The position numbers and the translations under genes were made by a program. Shown here piece by piece: positions 1 to 6,484 of a stretch of 14,950 nt of DNA (positions are counted from its first letter, which is position 1; each line of letters starts with the position of its first letter). Source of the stretch: Planctomycetaceae bacterium (GTDB lineage: Bacteria > Planctomycetota > Planctomycetia > Pirellulales > Pirellulaceae); NCBI GenBank assembly GCA_003506095.1, contig DNWZ01000112.1, positions 1 through 14,950 of the forward strand. Reading direction: 5' to 3'. Under the pieces are notes generated by a model. The model searched no databases and had not been told where the DNA came from. It saw only the letters and a program-made list of their open reading frames with translations.

Positions 1-31
1 CTGCTGGCTGGCCGTATGCGGCGAATGTGAA
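1..31 (-). repeat. Rhs core module, copy 6 (cut by window edge)
   Basis: Reads FTFAAYGQ on the minus strand (conserved at bases 11-31) and then leaves the window. The last ten bases differ from the other copies (GQPA instead of GQLL), so this copy diverges early or is degenerate. It shows that the cassette array continues to the left. Confidence 0.65.
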
Positions 32-83
32 GCTGGAGGCCGAAGCGTCGGCAACGCCTGCGCGAGGCGGGCGGGATCAACCT

Positions 84-106
84 TCAACCAGATTAAAAAA
101 GATCAG
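84..106 (-). repeat. cassette leader motif, cassette 6 (diverged form)
   Basis: TCAACCAGATT followed by AAAAAAGATCAG, the fifth copy of the leader. It lies 52 bp 5' of a further core module start. Confidence 0.6.
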
Positions 107-193
107 GTGGAAATTGCGTCATGGCAGCAGTGCACCATCCCAAACGCGAACGCTTGCGTCCCGCCTATCGACACCGCACTAAGCTCTGAAACA

Positions 194-577
194 TTAAATG
201 CTGTTATCCACAATTTCCAAAACCGCAATGACAAAATCAGCAACAGTCATTTGATGATGGAGTTCTGGATTAGGAATGCGCTCGGCCTGTGATTCGGGAA
301 TAGTCGTACCCAAATTCTTTTCAAGCTCGTAGACTACAGCAATTGCATCCAAACTTCCCCAGAACTCGATATTGATCAAGTCGGTGTTAAAGGTGTCTGA
401 CGCGTGGATTCGACCGGGCTCAACTCCACCAAGCGACGCGATTGCGTTTCTGATCGCAATTGCCTTGCGACATTCCCCAATGATTCCACACTCCAGAAGG
501 AAATCAGAATCAGACTGCTCAGGATGAGCGTCGAGGAACTGTTGCTTAGCAGCCTTCGGGCTTCTGAATCTCCACAT
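194..577 (-). CDS. candidate immunity protein of cassette 5, acyl-carrier-protein-like
   Basis: 127 residues from ATG 577, 3 bp after the toxin stop, with GAGGAA as Shine-Dalgarno overlapping the end of the toxin gene, so translation is probably coupled. The N-terminal part (KQQFLDAHPEQSDSDFLLECG) is unrecognised. Residues 39-127 resemble an acyl carrier protein: IAIRNAIASLGGVEP, a loop ASDTFNTDLINIEF, then GSLDAIAVVYELEKNLGTTIP and a final helix MTVADFVIAVLEIV. Gly74-Ser75-Leu76-Asp77 stands where carrier proteins have Asp-Ser-Leu, so the phosphopantetheine serine is kept but the preceding Asp is Gly. The fold is my inference by eye. Position says immunity gene; the fold could mean the scaffold was reused for binding rather than acyl transfer. 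Confidence 0.7.
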   Translation of the reverse strand: MWRFRSPKAAKQQFLDAHPEQSDSDFLLECGIIGECRKAIAIRNAIASLGGVEPGRIHASDTFNTDLINIEFWGSLDAIAVVYELEKNLGTTIPESQAERIPNPELHHQMTVADFVIAVLEIVDNSI

Positions 578-580
578 CTG

Positions 581-1519
581 TTATTCCTCAAGTGCGCGAA
601 TGATTTGGTCGACTGATATTTGCGCACCCTTGCTTAGTCCGTATCCAACATTGAATCCAATTGTAAATGATATGGCGATATCGGCTGTGCCTGAAGCGGC
701 AATTCCATAGCCTATTAAAGTCTTAGAGCCGTATTTCTTTACTAGCTGAAAGATAAACCCATGATATGCAATACTAGCTGTTGTTTCCGTTGCTAAAGCG
801 ATTGCTCCGCTGCTGCCGAAAATACCGATTTCATACGGATCATCTTCCACAGCTGCGGCCCAGGATCCAGCTGCAGTTCCTAATGCGAATGAGGCGAACA
901 CTTTGCCTTTTGCTGCGCCTAATGTGCCCGCCTTCATTGCTCGTGGAACCGTCCACAACTTATCTGCGATTTTTACAAAATTGTGCAACGCACCTCCTGA
1001 TGACAGCCCGCGAGCAGCATTAAGTACATATCCGACGTAAGCGCCAGTTGTAGCGCCGATTGCAAATCCCGCTAATCCACCAATCAAAATGTACTTCAGA
1101 TGAGTTACGGAAAACCATTCTCCGGTTGTGTAGGTGGCGTACGCATAACCAGAAAGCGAGCCAAGGCCCATTCCCATCAAGCCGCCGCGCATCGACATGC
1201 TTGAGAGGGACATCGAAACGCTGAACAGCCCCAAAGGATCCGCAGCATTCACTGGATCGCCATGCACGTACGCGTACTTGTGCAGGCTCTGTGGGTCCTG
1301 CACGTTGCCCGCAAACGGATCGAGCCGGTTGAATTGTCCATTGGCAGGGTTGTACCAGCGGGCACGGAGGTATTGCTGCTGGGCTTTGGCGTCGAAGTGC
1401 TCGCCGCTGTAGCCAAGGCTGGTCAGGGCGCCGGTTGCCGGCAGGGCTGCGCCGGTGGTGCCATGCAGAGCGAGCAGCTGGCCGTATGCGGCGAATGTGA
1501 AGCCGGAGGAGCAGTAAAT
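581..1519 (-). CDS. displaced Rhs core-tip cassette 5: glycine-rich hydrophobic tip, function unknown
   Basis: The frame is open from just after a TAA at 1520-1522 to the stop at 581. No ATG/GTG/TTG precedes the core; the first conventional start is a GTG at 1303 inside it (GNVQDPQ), so it may be silent. The core (FTFAAYGQ ... DPLGLF) is intact. The tip of about 214 residues is rich in Gly, Ala, Ser and aromatics, with several hydrophobic stretches: LKYILIGGLAGFAIGATTG, ASFALGTAAGSWAAA, GAIALATETTASIAYHGF and IGYGIAASGTADIAISFTI. It ends SVDQIIRALEE. There are no obvious catalytic motifs. A membrane-inserting or pore-forming role is possible but only inferred from composition. The stop is 3 bp from the next start. 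Confidence 0.78.
   Translation of the reverse strand: MYCSSGFTFAAYGQLLALHGTTGAALPATGALTSLGYSGEHFDAKAQQQYLRARWYNPANGQFNRLDPFAGNVQDPQSLHKYAYVHGDPVNAADPLGLFSVSMSLSSMSMRGGLMGMGLGSLSGYAYATYTTGEWFSVTHLKYILIGGLAGFAIGATTGAYVGYVLNAARGLSSGGALHNFVKIADKLWTVPRAMKAGTLGAAKGKVFASFALGTAAGSWAAAVEDDPYEIGIFGSSGAIALATETTASIAYHGFIFQLVKKYGSKTLIGYGIAASGTADIAISFTIGFNVGYGLSKGAQISVDQIIRALEE
1223..1501 (-). repeat. Rhs core module, copy 5
   Basis: 279 bp, FTFAAYGQ to DPLGLF, colinear with the other copies; it has TGALTS for TAALTS and NV for NM. Confidence 0.9.
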
Positions 1520-1542
1520 TTAACCAGATTGGAAAAGATCAG
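1520..1542 (-). repeat. cassette leader motif, cassette 5 (diverged form)
   Basis: TTAACCAGATTGGAAAAGATCAG, an imperfect copy of the leader in cassettes 2-4. It lies only 18 bp from the core, the shortest spacing in the array. Confidence 0.65.
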
Positions 1543-1682
1543 TCGGCTATCGCAACAAGGCGATGGCCGGGAAGCAATCGATTGAAGAAAGGTAGCTAAT
1601 CTTCGGCAGGCCCATTTGGGGCTCTACTTCCGTTTCCTCTGCCTGTCCCCTGCACAAAGCCTTTGATACTTAGTCGGGAATT

Positions 1683-2126
1683 CTATTCGTCCATTTCTTT
1701 CCAGTGGCCGGTGCGCTCCCCCGTAGTTGCGAACTTGTACGTCGCTCTCAAAAGAGTATCGAGATCGATGGTCAGTTCGCCATCGACCGTAATCGGCTGG
1801 CCGCACATGATTTCTTGCGGATCCGAATTGGCGTATTCCTCCTGCGTCAGGTACATTACATGGTCGTCGCCTTCCGTTACGAATTTGCAAATGTATAACT
1901 TATCGCCACCCCCGCCGATAATCAGCCCTTTTCCGCCGACTGGCCAGCCGGTTGAGTCGTCGGGAGCCGTTTCCGACAAAATCACGGCCCGAATATTCAT
2001 TCCGTCTAACCTGCTTAAAGCTGCCTCAATTTGATCCCACGAGGGATCGAAGACTTTACCAGCGTCCGGAACTTTCGAAGGGGGCGGTCGGTGTACGTCA
2101 TCAACAAACATATACCTACAAAACAT
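1683..2126 (-). CDS. Imm1-like immunity protein, partner of the deaminase tip
   Basis: 147 residues from ATG 2126, 17 bp after the deaminase stop, with AGAGGT about ten bases upstream. It is acidic and soluble. It shows the general layout of Imm1 proteins: Trp30-Asp in SWDQIEAALSRLDG, a strand RAVILSE, a glycine-rich strand KGLIIGGGGDKLYICKF, a Gly in MCGQPITVDGELTI, then LDTLLRATYKFATTGERTGHW with the terminal Gly...Trp. Imm1 is known as a neighbour of deaminase toxins in polymorphic systems, so the toxin call and the immunity call support each other. The family assignment is by eye. Confidence 0.78.
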   Translation of the reverse strand: MFCRYMFVDDVHRPPPSKVPDAGKVFDPSWDQIEAALSRLDGMNIRAVILSETAPDDSTGWPVGGKGLIIGGGGDKLYICKFVTEGDDHVMYLTQEEYANSDPQEIMCGQPITVDGELTIDLDTLLRATYKFATTGERTGHWKEMDE

Positions 2127-2143
2127 ATGGCAATTACCTCTAG

Positions 2144-3205
2144 CTAGAAACGGCGGAATAATTCGGGGTTTCCGAGTGCGTCAAGATACCAAACTTCAAG
2201 CGAATCAAGCTTGAGTATTTCTTTCATGCCGGAGAAGTTGTTTTGACACATACCGCACGGTATCTCCGAAACAAAAAGCCTACCACTTTTGCCACTTGTG
2301 TTGCTTGTTCCGTCAGCAACAGCCTGAATTAGTGTGTGGCCCTCAGCGTGGTTTAAAAAGGGCCCGAATGGCACGTTGCCGGTGCTCTGACGGACTACCC
2401 CAAGTTCATTAGCTATAACCCTAGCCGTCCTGTCGCCAGTGCGGATGCCAGGCTTCGCCCCTTCTTTTGCCCAGTTATTTATACCTGTCCACATACTGCC
2501 GTCGATGTGGAGCTGGGCGACGACTTTAACGTCTCCGCCAAATCTCGCTTGCATCGCCAGCAATACACTCCTGACATTGGACAATGCTTCGGTTGCTGCC
2601 GGCACGGTTGTCAGTCGACGGCCAAGGATCTCCGCCGAACCTCTTGCGAATCCTGTTATAGCTGTCAGGTAGTCGTCAGCTTTTGCAAGTAGCTTTCCTG
2701 CCGATGTTCTGAAGAATTGACTGCCAAATACTTTTCCTACCGCCATTCCCAGTATTGGGAGAGTGCTCAGGAATACCGAAATACCTGCCGACTCCCATGC
2801 AAATCGCCTCTCGTGCAATGACTCCATTACCATTTGACACGCTTGTCCCGTCGTCTGGTTGAGCATTGAGCCAATAGTTGAGCCTGCCATTGCGCTTCCG
2901 AGCGCGAATAGCCCCGTCGGATCTGTCGCGTTGACGGGCTCCCCATGCACGTACGCATATTTATGCAGGCTCTGCGGATCCTGCATGTTGCCGGCGAACG
3001 GGTCTAGGCGGTTAAACTGACCGTTGGCAGGATTGTAGAAGCGGGCGCGGAGGTATTGCTGCTGGGCTTTGGCGTCGAAGCGTTCGCCGCTGTAGCCGAG
3101 GCTGGTCAGGGCGGCGGTGGCCGCTAGGGCTGCGCCGGTGGTGCCGTGCAGAGCGAGCAGCTGGCCGTATGCGGCTAAGGTGAAGCCGGGGCGCAGTAAT
3201 TGGCA
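2144..3205 (-). CDS. displaced Rhs core-tip cassette 4: DddA/SCP1.201-like deaminase toxin
   Basis: The frame is open from just after a TAG at 3206-3208 to the stop at 2144. There is no ATG, GTG or TTG ahead of the core; the first ATG (2986) lies inside it, in GNMQDPQ, so the start is uncertain and the cassette may be silent. The core (FTLAAYGQ ... DPTGLF) is followed by about 250 residues of tip. The tip has His-Ala-Glu in FLNHAEGHTLIQ (codons at 2336-2350) and Pro-Cys-Gly-Met-Cys in SEIPCGMCQNNF (2246-2260), the zinc ligands and catalytic glutamate of the cytidine deaminase fold. HAEG plus PCxxC and a C-terminal strand (LEVWYL) resemble the SCP1.201 group that includes the double-stranded DNA deaminase DddA. 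Whether DNA, RNA or another base is the substrate cannot be told from sequence. The next gene is Imm1-like, the usual partner of such deaminases. Confidence 0.85.
   Translation of the reverse strand, partial: CQLLRPGFTLAAYGQLLALHGTTGAALAATAALTSLGYSGERFDAKAQQQYLRARFYNPANGQFNRLDPFAGNMQDPQSLHKYAYVHGEPVNATDPTGLFALGSAMAGSTIGSMLNQTTGQACQMVMESLHERRFAWESAGISVFLSTLPILGMAVGKVFGSQFFRTSAGKLLAKADDYLTAITGFARGSAEILGRRLTTVPAATEALSNVRSVLLAMQARFGGDVKVVAQLHIDGSMWTGINNWAKEGAKPGIRTGDRTARVIANELGVVRQSTGNVPFGPFLNHAEGHTLIQAVADGTSNTSGKSGRLFVSEIPCGMCQNNFSGMKEILKLDSLEVWYLDALGNPELFRRF
2906..3184 (-). repeat. Rhs core module, copy 4
   Basis: 279 bp, FTLAAYGQ to DPTGLF. It is the most divergent in the middle (GERFDAK and RARFYNP instead of GEHFDAK and RARWYNP). 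Confidence 0.9.
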
Positions 3206-3233
3206 CTACCGGCAGCGGCCGCGTATAGCCGTG

Positions 3234-3256
3234 TCAACCAAATTGAGAAAGATCAG
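3234..3256 (-). repeat. cassette leader motif, cassette 4
   Basis: Contains the same AAATTGAGAAAGATCAG as cassettes 2 and 3, preceded by CAACC. The similarity to cassette 2 extends through CGGCCGCGACCGCGTGCATG to TACTGCC near 3317. Confidence 0.75.
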
Positions 3257-3422
3257 TTAGCGACCGCGCCGGGCTGCCGCGCGACGACCCGGCCGCGACC
3301 GCGTGCATGAATACTGCCTTAGGCGGTCCGCGTCAATCTATTACCTCCGCCCCCTTTGACCCCGTCAATCTCAGTTTACTGTCTCCGCCGCCTTTATCCG
3401 TCCTTGTACCCTTTATCCGTTC

Positions 3423-3758
3423 TCAAATCGAGTCAACGCAGGCGTCAACAAGCAACGGCATCAGTAATACATTCGCTAAACTTACAATCTGCAGAAATGC
3501 GGCAACCAATGCTCTTGAGTAAATGCCCTTAGCTACGCGTTTGGCGATTGAGTAACTGAGTATCCATGCTGGAAGAACACTCAGAGCCAAAGCCAGTTTC
3601 GCCAACACTTCATTCAGTGAGAGCCCATAAAGCATGTAAGCATAAGCTAAAGTCTGAGTAGCCCAAAAGCCAACCAACAAAACGCAATATATTGCAAGGC
3701 GCTCGTTGCTAGCCTCTGTTGCGGCAATTCTTGGTAAATAGGGATTAGTTTGGTTCAT
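3423..3758 (-). CDS. three-helix membrane protein, candidate immunity to the cassette 3 tip
   Basis: 111 residues from ATG 3758 (MNQTNPYLPRIAATEASNER). I prefer this start to the GTG at 3806, which overlaps the toxin, because a GAAGG Shine-Dalgarno lies just upstream of the ATG and the gene then begins 16 bp after the toxin stop. Three hydrophobic segments are visible: around residues 23-44 (IYCVLLVGFWATQTLAYAYM), 51-70 (LAKLALALSVLPAWILSYSI) and 83-105 (VAAFLQIVSLANVLLMPLLV). It is therefore probably an inner-membrane protein. No family is recognised. The frame is intact although the partner toxin is broken, as expected if immunity is still selected. A membrane-bound immunity protein hints at a membrane-active or periplasmic toxin. 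Confidence 0.72.
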   Translation of the reverse strand: MNQTNPYLPRIAATEASNERLAIYCVLLVGFWATQTLAYAYMLYGLSLNEVLAKLALALSVLPAWILSYSIAKRVAKGIYSRALVAAFLQIVSLANVLLMPLLVDACVDSI

Positions 3759-4472
3759 CACCTTCGGCACCAGCTTAGCGAGGGAAATGCCGGCCGAGTT
3801 GCACACTCATTTCATTCTCCAAAAACACGTCGATTTCATTTGGGGATGCATTCGGCAGCCGGTAGTCAGTTGGAGCCCGAAAGACTCCTGTTTCAATATA
3901 ATCCCATCCTGCAATGGCCCACGCGGATCGCCCGAACATCGTCCCGTCATTTGGTTTATTTAAGTATGCGACATCGGTATGAAATCGGTAATTTAATATC
4001 CACCGCGACATCGAACCTTTAGTCAACGAATCTCCGTGCTCAGTCCCCTTCTTTGCTGCCATGGCATGCGCTGCACCCCAAATGAAATAATTTACTTCAT
4101 GTGCATAATAGACATTGTTATCTACCGTAACAGACCGCGGCGCCCAATCCGCCGCCCCGCGCGCAAAAGCGTCTCTCTGGCCATCAATCCCCTTGTTGAA
4201 TGGACTTATATCCCAGCCCGAGAAGCTGTACATGCTTTCCTGCCCGAAAATCCTAAAAGGATCAAACGTTGTCAGCCTGTCGCTTTCCGCGCCAGTCAGA
4301 TCGTTTGCCCACCACTGAGCAATCCGGTTGGTAGAGGACAGCAATGCACCAGTGACGTCTGCCCCACCCGTGCCGGTCACATTTGATCGCACACGCGACT
4401 CATATATGTTGTTTCCGACCGAGGGCCAGAAGAATAGCGACTCGTAAATAGATGTGCCGTATTTGACCAATG

Positions 4473-4506
4473 GATGAGCAAGTCTGAGAGATGAGCAAGT
4501 CTGAGA
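4473..4506. repeat. perfect 17-bp tandem duplication (GATGAGCAAGTCTGAGA x2)
   Basis: Two adjacent identical 17-mers. Seventeen is not a multiple of three, and deletion of either copy restores a single reading frame through the cassette 3 tip, so this is the lesion, and a recent one since the copies are identical. Confidence 0.95.
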
Positions 4507-4592
4507 AAGGTGTGCCAGGCGCCCGCGTTCTTCTGGGCATCTGCTTTTCTTAGTTGTGAACTGATTCCAAAACTGACGACCATCGAGACTAA

Positions 4593-4871
4593 AAACTTCC
4601 CCGTCGGATCCACCCCCTGCACAGGATCACCATGCACATAAGCGTACTTATGCAAGGACTGCGGATCCTGCATGTTGCCCGCGAAGGGGTCCAGGCGGTT
4701 GAACTGGCCGTTGGCAGGGTTGTACCAACGTGCTCGTAGGTACTGCTGCTGGGCTCTGGCGTCGAAGTGCTCGCCGCTGTAGCCGAGACTGGTTAGGGCG
4801 GCGGTGGCCGGTAGTGCTGCGCCGGTGGTGCCGTGGACGGCGAGCAACTGGCCGTATGCGGCGAAGGTGAT
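4593..4871 (-). repeat. Rhs core module, copy 3
   Basis: 279 bp, ITFAAYGQ to DPTGKF; it differs from the others by Ile for Phe at the start, DAR for DAK, and Lys in the DPxG motif. Confidence 0.9.
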
Positions 4872-4922
4872 GCCGGAAGCGCAGCAATTGGCATTGCCGG
4901 TATCAGTCGCTTGTTGCCGTGT

Positions 4923-4945
4923 CCAACCAAATTGAGAAAGATCAG
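4923..4945 (-). repeat. cassette leader motif, cassette 3
   Basis: Same AAATTGAGAAAGATCAG core as cassettes 2 and 4. In this copy the minus-strand frame through the motif stays open into the Rhs core (TDLSQFGW ... GNANCCASGITFAAYGQ), whereas the same frame ends in TGA in cassettes 2 and 4. Confidence 0.75.
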
Positions 4946-5050
4946 TTAGTGACCGCGTCGGTTATCGGCCCCGGGTTCCACGCGGCCTGGGGGTGGCGAC
5001 ATTTCAAGTACCGTTCTCCGATTTTTGTATCGCGCTAGCGGTCACAACCC

Positions 5051-5227
5051 TCAACTAGACCGGAAAATCAGTAACATTATAATGCCAACAGAAAAAACTG
5101 ACGCTCCGCCAATCAGAAACAAGACGCCGGCGATGTTACCTTCAAATGCAGGGGGAAGGGCTAGGCCAGCAATAAGCATTCCGGCCGCTAGCGTCATGAA
5201 GGCCGTTGACGCAAACTGGCTTCTCAT
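5051..5227 (-). CDS. small two-helix membrane protein, candidate immunity to the zincin tip
   Basis: 58 residues from ATG 5227 to TGA 5051-5053. The ATG overlaps the toxin stop (ATGA), a strong sign of coupled translation. The sequence starts MRSQFASTAFMTLAAGML and has two hydrophobic segments, about residues 5-28 and 31-55, separated by the short charged turn PAFEGN; it ends IFRSS. Few charges and a short tail suggest an inner-membrane hairpin. No family is recognised. It is the only gene between the zincin cassette and the next leader, so an immunity role is inferred from position. A membrane immunity protein suggests the tip acts in or across the inner membrane. It is short enough to be missed by length-filtered gene calling. 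Confidence 0.72.
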   Translation of the reverse strand: MRSQFASTAFMTLAAGMLIAGLALPPAFEGNIAGVLFLIGGASVFSVGIIMLLIFRSS

Positions 5228-6312
5228 CTGTCGAACATATCCTCGTCCCCGTCATACCAGCGGAAATATGCGTTGAAGAATTGATGCGAGCCCTGGAAGA
5301 AGAATCTTCCGTCTGTGAAGTTGACAATGGCAAATTGTGCAAAAGATCTCGCGCCTGACATCGCAGGATTGTAACCCATAACATAGAACGCGCGATATTC
5401 AGCTTTCATCGTTTCCAGGGCAGTTGCCCCGCCCTCCCGTAGAAGGCGTGGATTCCGAACGCCATCGAGCACATGTGTTAACTCATGCGCGATGATGCTC
5501 CAGCTTTTAGACGCTTTCTCGGTCAGTGCAAACAGATCTTCGTCAGTCCAGTTGACAAATCTGCTTTCCGAGATCCCGAACTTTCCATTACGAACATACT
5601 TGTCTATCGCTGGAATTAATCGTTCAATGTGAGCGGCGTCGACCCCTGCTCTTACTGCCCGAGTTATGAATTGTGGGTCACGCGCTACATTCGTTACAGA
5701 CCTGTAGAGCGCTTCAATAGTTTCTCGACTGACGTGCTTGAGAACCGGTCCGCTTGCTCCTTTTACCATTGCCGACCAGCCGCCTACCGTCAGTAGGTCA
5801 AGAGCTAGAAACACTGCGTTGATGCCTATGCCAAGTGGATCTCCTTCTGCGATAGCCTTGCCGAGTCCGCGCCCCGCGCCAAAACCAGGAATAATCGACT
5901 GCCAAAACCCCCCGTCGTTTTTGCTCGTGTACCCAACAGCAACGCCAATAGTGCCGGCTATTCCTATTCCGATTCCGAGTGAAACCTGCATCGAAGGCAT
6001 ATTGAAGAGACCGGTTGGGTCGACCCCCTGAACCGGATCGCCATGTACATATGCGTATTTGTGCAGGCTCTGTGGGTCCTGCATATCGCCCGCGAACGGG
6101 TCGAGGCGATTGAACTGACCGTTCGCGGGGTTGTACCAGCGGGCTCGCAGGTATTGCTGCTGGGCTTTGGCGTCGAAGTGCTCGCCGCTGTAGCCGAGGC
6201 TGGTCAGGGCGGCGGTGGCCGGTAGGGCTGCGCCGCTGGTGCCATGGACGGCGAGCAGCTGGCCGTATGCGGCAAAGGTGAAGCCGGGCGCAGCACGTGG
6301 CATTACCGGCAC
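5224..6312 (-). CDS. displaced Rhs core-tip cassette 2: zincin metallopeptidase-like toxin
   Basis: 362 residues from a GTG at 6312; the next upstream in-frame codons reach a TGA in the leader. This is the only displaced cassette with a start codon ahead of its core. Residues 11-103 are the Rhs core (FTFAAYGQLLAVHG ... DPTGLF). The 259-residue tip starts with a Gly-rich hydrophobic stretch (MQVSLGIGIGIAGTIGVAVGY) and a second one (AVFLALDLLTVGGW). It then has His276-Glu277-Leu-Thr-His280 (SWSIIAHELTHVLDG) and a likely third ligand at Glu305 (TMKAEYRAF), the HExxH...E layout of zincin metallopeptidases. Zinc-dependent peptidase tips are known in polymorphic toxins; the substrate here is unknown. 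The stop overlaps the start of the next gene as ATGA, so toxin and candidate immunity gene are translationally coupled. Without the Rhs shell it would not be exported by itself. Confidence 0.85.
   Translation of the reverse strand: MPVMPRAAPGFTFAAYGQLLAVHGTSGAALPATAALTSLGYSGEHFDAKAQQQYLRARWYNPANGQFNRLDPFAGDMQDPQSLHKYAYVHGDPVQGVDPTGLFNMPSMQVSLGIGIGIAGTIGVAVGYTSKNDGGFWQSIIPGFGAGRGLGKAIAEGDPLGIGINAVFLALDLLTVGGWSAMVKGASGPVLKHVSRETIEALYRSVTNVARDPQFITRAVRAGVDAAHIERLIPAIDKYVRNGKFGISESRFVNWTDEDLFALTEKASKSWSIIAHELTHVLDGVRNPRLLREGGATALETMKAEYRAFYVMGYNPAMSGARSFAQFAIVNFTDGRFFFQGSHQFFNAYFRWYDGDEDMFDR
6004..6282 (-). repeat. Rhs core module, copy 2
   Basis: 279 bp, FTFAAYGQ to DPTGLF, colinear with copy 1. 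It has DM in place of NM in the FAGNMQDP motif. Confidence 0.9.
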
Positions 6313-6330
6313 CAGCCGCGCATTGCCGTA

Positions 6331-6353
6331 TCAACCAAATTGAGAAAGATCAG
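6331..6353 (-). repeat. cassette leader motif, cassette 2
   Basis: Contains AAATTGAGAAAGATCAG (plus strand), identical in cassettes 2, 3 and 4. It lies 49 bp 5' of the core module. It is absent from the full-length gene. Weak similarity to cassette 4 continues for about another 70 bp, to the GTACCGCC near 6409-6416. Confidence 0.75.
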
Positions 6354-6484
6354 TTAACGACGGAGTCCCAGCAGCGGTGCAACAACCGGGCCGCGAGCGA
6401 CTGCACGGGTACCGCCATTGCCGGCTCGTGTCAAGCAATACTTCCGTCCCGCTTGAATTTCCTTTGTTTCCTGTGCGTTAAGCA

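Larger units (their letters stand above)
3775..4871 (-). pseudogene. displaced Rhs core-tip cassette 3, frameshifted by a 17-bp duplication
   Basis: The core module (ITFAAYGQ ... DPTGKF) and the first tip residues (FLVSMVVSFGISSQLRK, then WHTFLRLAH) are read in one frame that ends at 4377. The rest of the tip is read in another frame down to TAA at 3775. The break coincides with a perfect 17-bp tandem duplication (4473-4489 and 4490-4506). Removing one copy gives WHTFLRLAH-PLVKYGTSIYESLFFW without a stop. The restored tip would be about 270 residues and ends ENEMSVQLGRHFPR. I do not recognise its activity; it contains YYAHEVNYFIWGAAHAMA and SRWILNYRFHTDVAYLNK. No ATG/GTG/TTG precedes the core; a TTG at 4847 lies inside it. 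The gene is inactive as sequenced, unless the duplication is reversible. Confidence 0.82.

Noticed and set aside
3206..3245. TTGACA-like hexamer in the cassette 4 leader (minus strand, GGTTGACACGG) as a -35 box
   Set aside because: No -10-like hexamer occurs at suitable spacing and the hexamer is altered in cassettes 2 and 3 (TTGATA, TTGGAC).
3257..3422. Possible gene or terminator between the cassette 3 immunity gene and the cassette 4 leader
   Set aside because: The only frame is a plus-strand ORF running into the membrane-protein gene antisense, and I found no hairpin followed by a T-run.
3759..3806. GTG at 3806 as the start of the cassette 3 membrane protein
   Set aside because: It would overlap the toxin frame by 30 bp, whereas the ATG at 3758 has a good ribosome site and starts just after the toxin stop.
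5798..6334. 178-codon minus-strand frame and similar Arg/His/Pro-rich frames at 3012-3206 and 4648-4887
   Set aside because: They are alternative-frame readings of the conserved Rhs core; their mutual similarity simply mirrors the DNA repeat.
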